A program made the translations under genes and the position numbers. The notes under the pieces are model-generated. The model saw nothing but the letters and a program-made list of their open reading frames with translations, was not told where the DNA came from and did not search any database. A stretch of DNA of 64,000 bases from Omphalotus guepiniiformis (Eukaryota; Basidiomycota; Agaricomycetes; Agaricales; Omphalotaceae), in NCBI GenBank assembly GCA_028554645.1, contig JAQOOI010000079.1:124001-188000 (forward strand), read 5' to 3'. Shown here in pieces: positions 63,526-64,000 of the stretch; within the stretch, counting starts at the first letter, position 1, and every line of letters begins with the position of its first letter.

Positions 63526-64000
63526 GAGGGGGCGTTGTCAAAGGTTCCGCACGACCAAACTTATGGCTTCTTTATCAGAACTTTATATCTTTATCACAAG
63601 AACTTTATAGTTGAGCTTTTAAAATGCACTAAGGCAAAAAGTAGCACAAGATGGTTTTGAACAAGACAGGTGTTCACTGCACAATCACAACCAATTGACC
63701 ACAAGATCAAACAACCAATTCCAATAACACAACCAGTTCAATTCAACCAACAATGATCTTTATACAATATCGCAATAAACACTGGACTATAAACAGACCA
63801 AGGCAACTTTATGTTTTTGATAGGATTTCCCTTCACAGGCACGATTCACGTTATAAAGACAATCCCCAGTGACCCTGTGACTCTATGGTACTCTCCTGGA
63901 TTTTCTCTCTCCAAGTTACTGCCCTTTTATACATGCCAGTCCAAAATTAATAAAAACGGAAATTATAGCTAAACTGTCCTGTTTTATATATATACCTATA
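63526..64000 (+). mobile_element. possible LTR edge running off the window
   Basis: A polypurine-like GAGGGGGCG (63526-63534) is followed by TGTCAAAGGTTCCGC at 63536, the usual layout of a 3' LTR start. AT-rich sequence with a TTTTATA motif near 63927 follows. The other end lies outside the window. Confidence 0.35.

Overview
The window looks like a repeat-dominated, heterochromatin-like stretch of a basidiomycete chromosome, probably an Agaricomycete. The reasons are short GT-AG introns of about 50-70 bp in the few host-like genes, a chromodomain Ty3 element and a Ty1/copia element of fungal type, and two decayed RecQ-like helicase genes with OrsD-type zinc fingers of a kind I recall as multi-copy in Agaricomycetes. 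I could not run searches, so family names rest on motifs and memory.

Layout. 0.5-1.05 kb: a spliced T5orf172/GIY-YIG-type gene. 1.55-3.3 kb: an adenylate-forming (AMP-binding) gene with a one-base frameshift, cut off by satellite DNA. 3.3-18.2 kb: a satellite with a 30-bp monomer, partly organised in about 210-bp (7-mer) higher-order units and with several orientation switches. An apparently intact Ty3 element (7651-13916, LTRs identical by eye, 5-bp duplication) sits inside it. 18.25-20.5 kb: a second satellite (about 55 bp) with a head-to-head palindromic junction. 20.5-22.5 kb: a 5'-truncated unknown gene starting at the satellite edge, then a tandem triplication. 22.8-26.9 kb: tRNA-like sequences, a broken KOW-motif gene, a long SINE-like insertion and an 82-bp poly-G tract. 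26.9-31.8 kb: decayed RecQ/OrsD helicase A. 32-49.6 kb: minor tandem repeats, copia fragments and solo LTRs, decayed unknown genes, and four copies of a small LTR-like element carrying a tRNA cloverleaf. 49.6-54.9 kb: an apparently intact copia element. 55-60.2 kb: decayed RecQ/OrsD helicase B on the minus strand, interrupted by an unusual extended copia LTR. 60.7-61.1 kb: degenerate CCTAAC-rich, telomere-like DNA. The last 3 kb holds little recognisable coding, with a possible LTR running off the end.

The most interesting items are two. (1) A roughly 264-bp element with TGTTG...CAACA ends, exact 5-bp target duplications in all four copies, and a near-perfect tRNA cloverleaf inside; it resembles a Cassandra-type TRIM or solo LTR, but with a tRNA in place of 5S RNA. 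(2) The copia element has a duplicated polypurine tract 97 nt upstream of the normal one, and two other insertions in the window carry an LTR extended by exactly those 97 nt, one with a clean 5-bp duplication. This suggests that the alternative plus-strand primer is really used. The Ty3 element also shows a Tf1-like self-priming signature and a canonical -1 frameshift heptamer.
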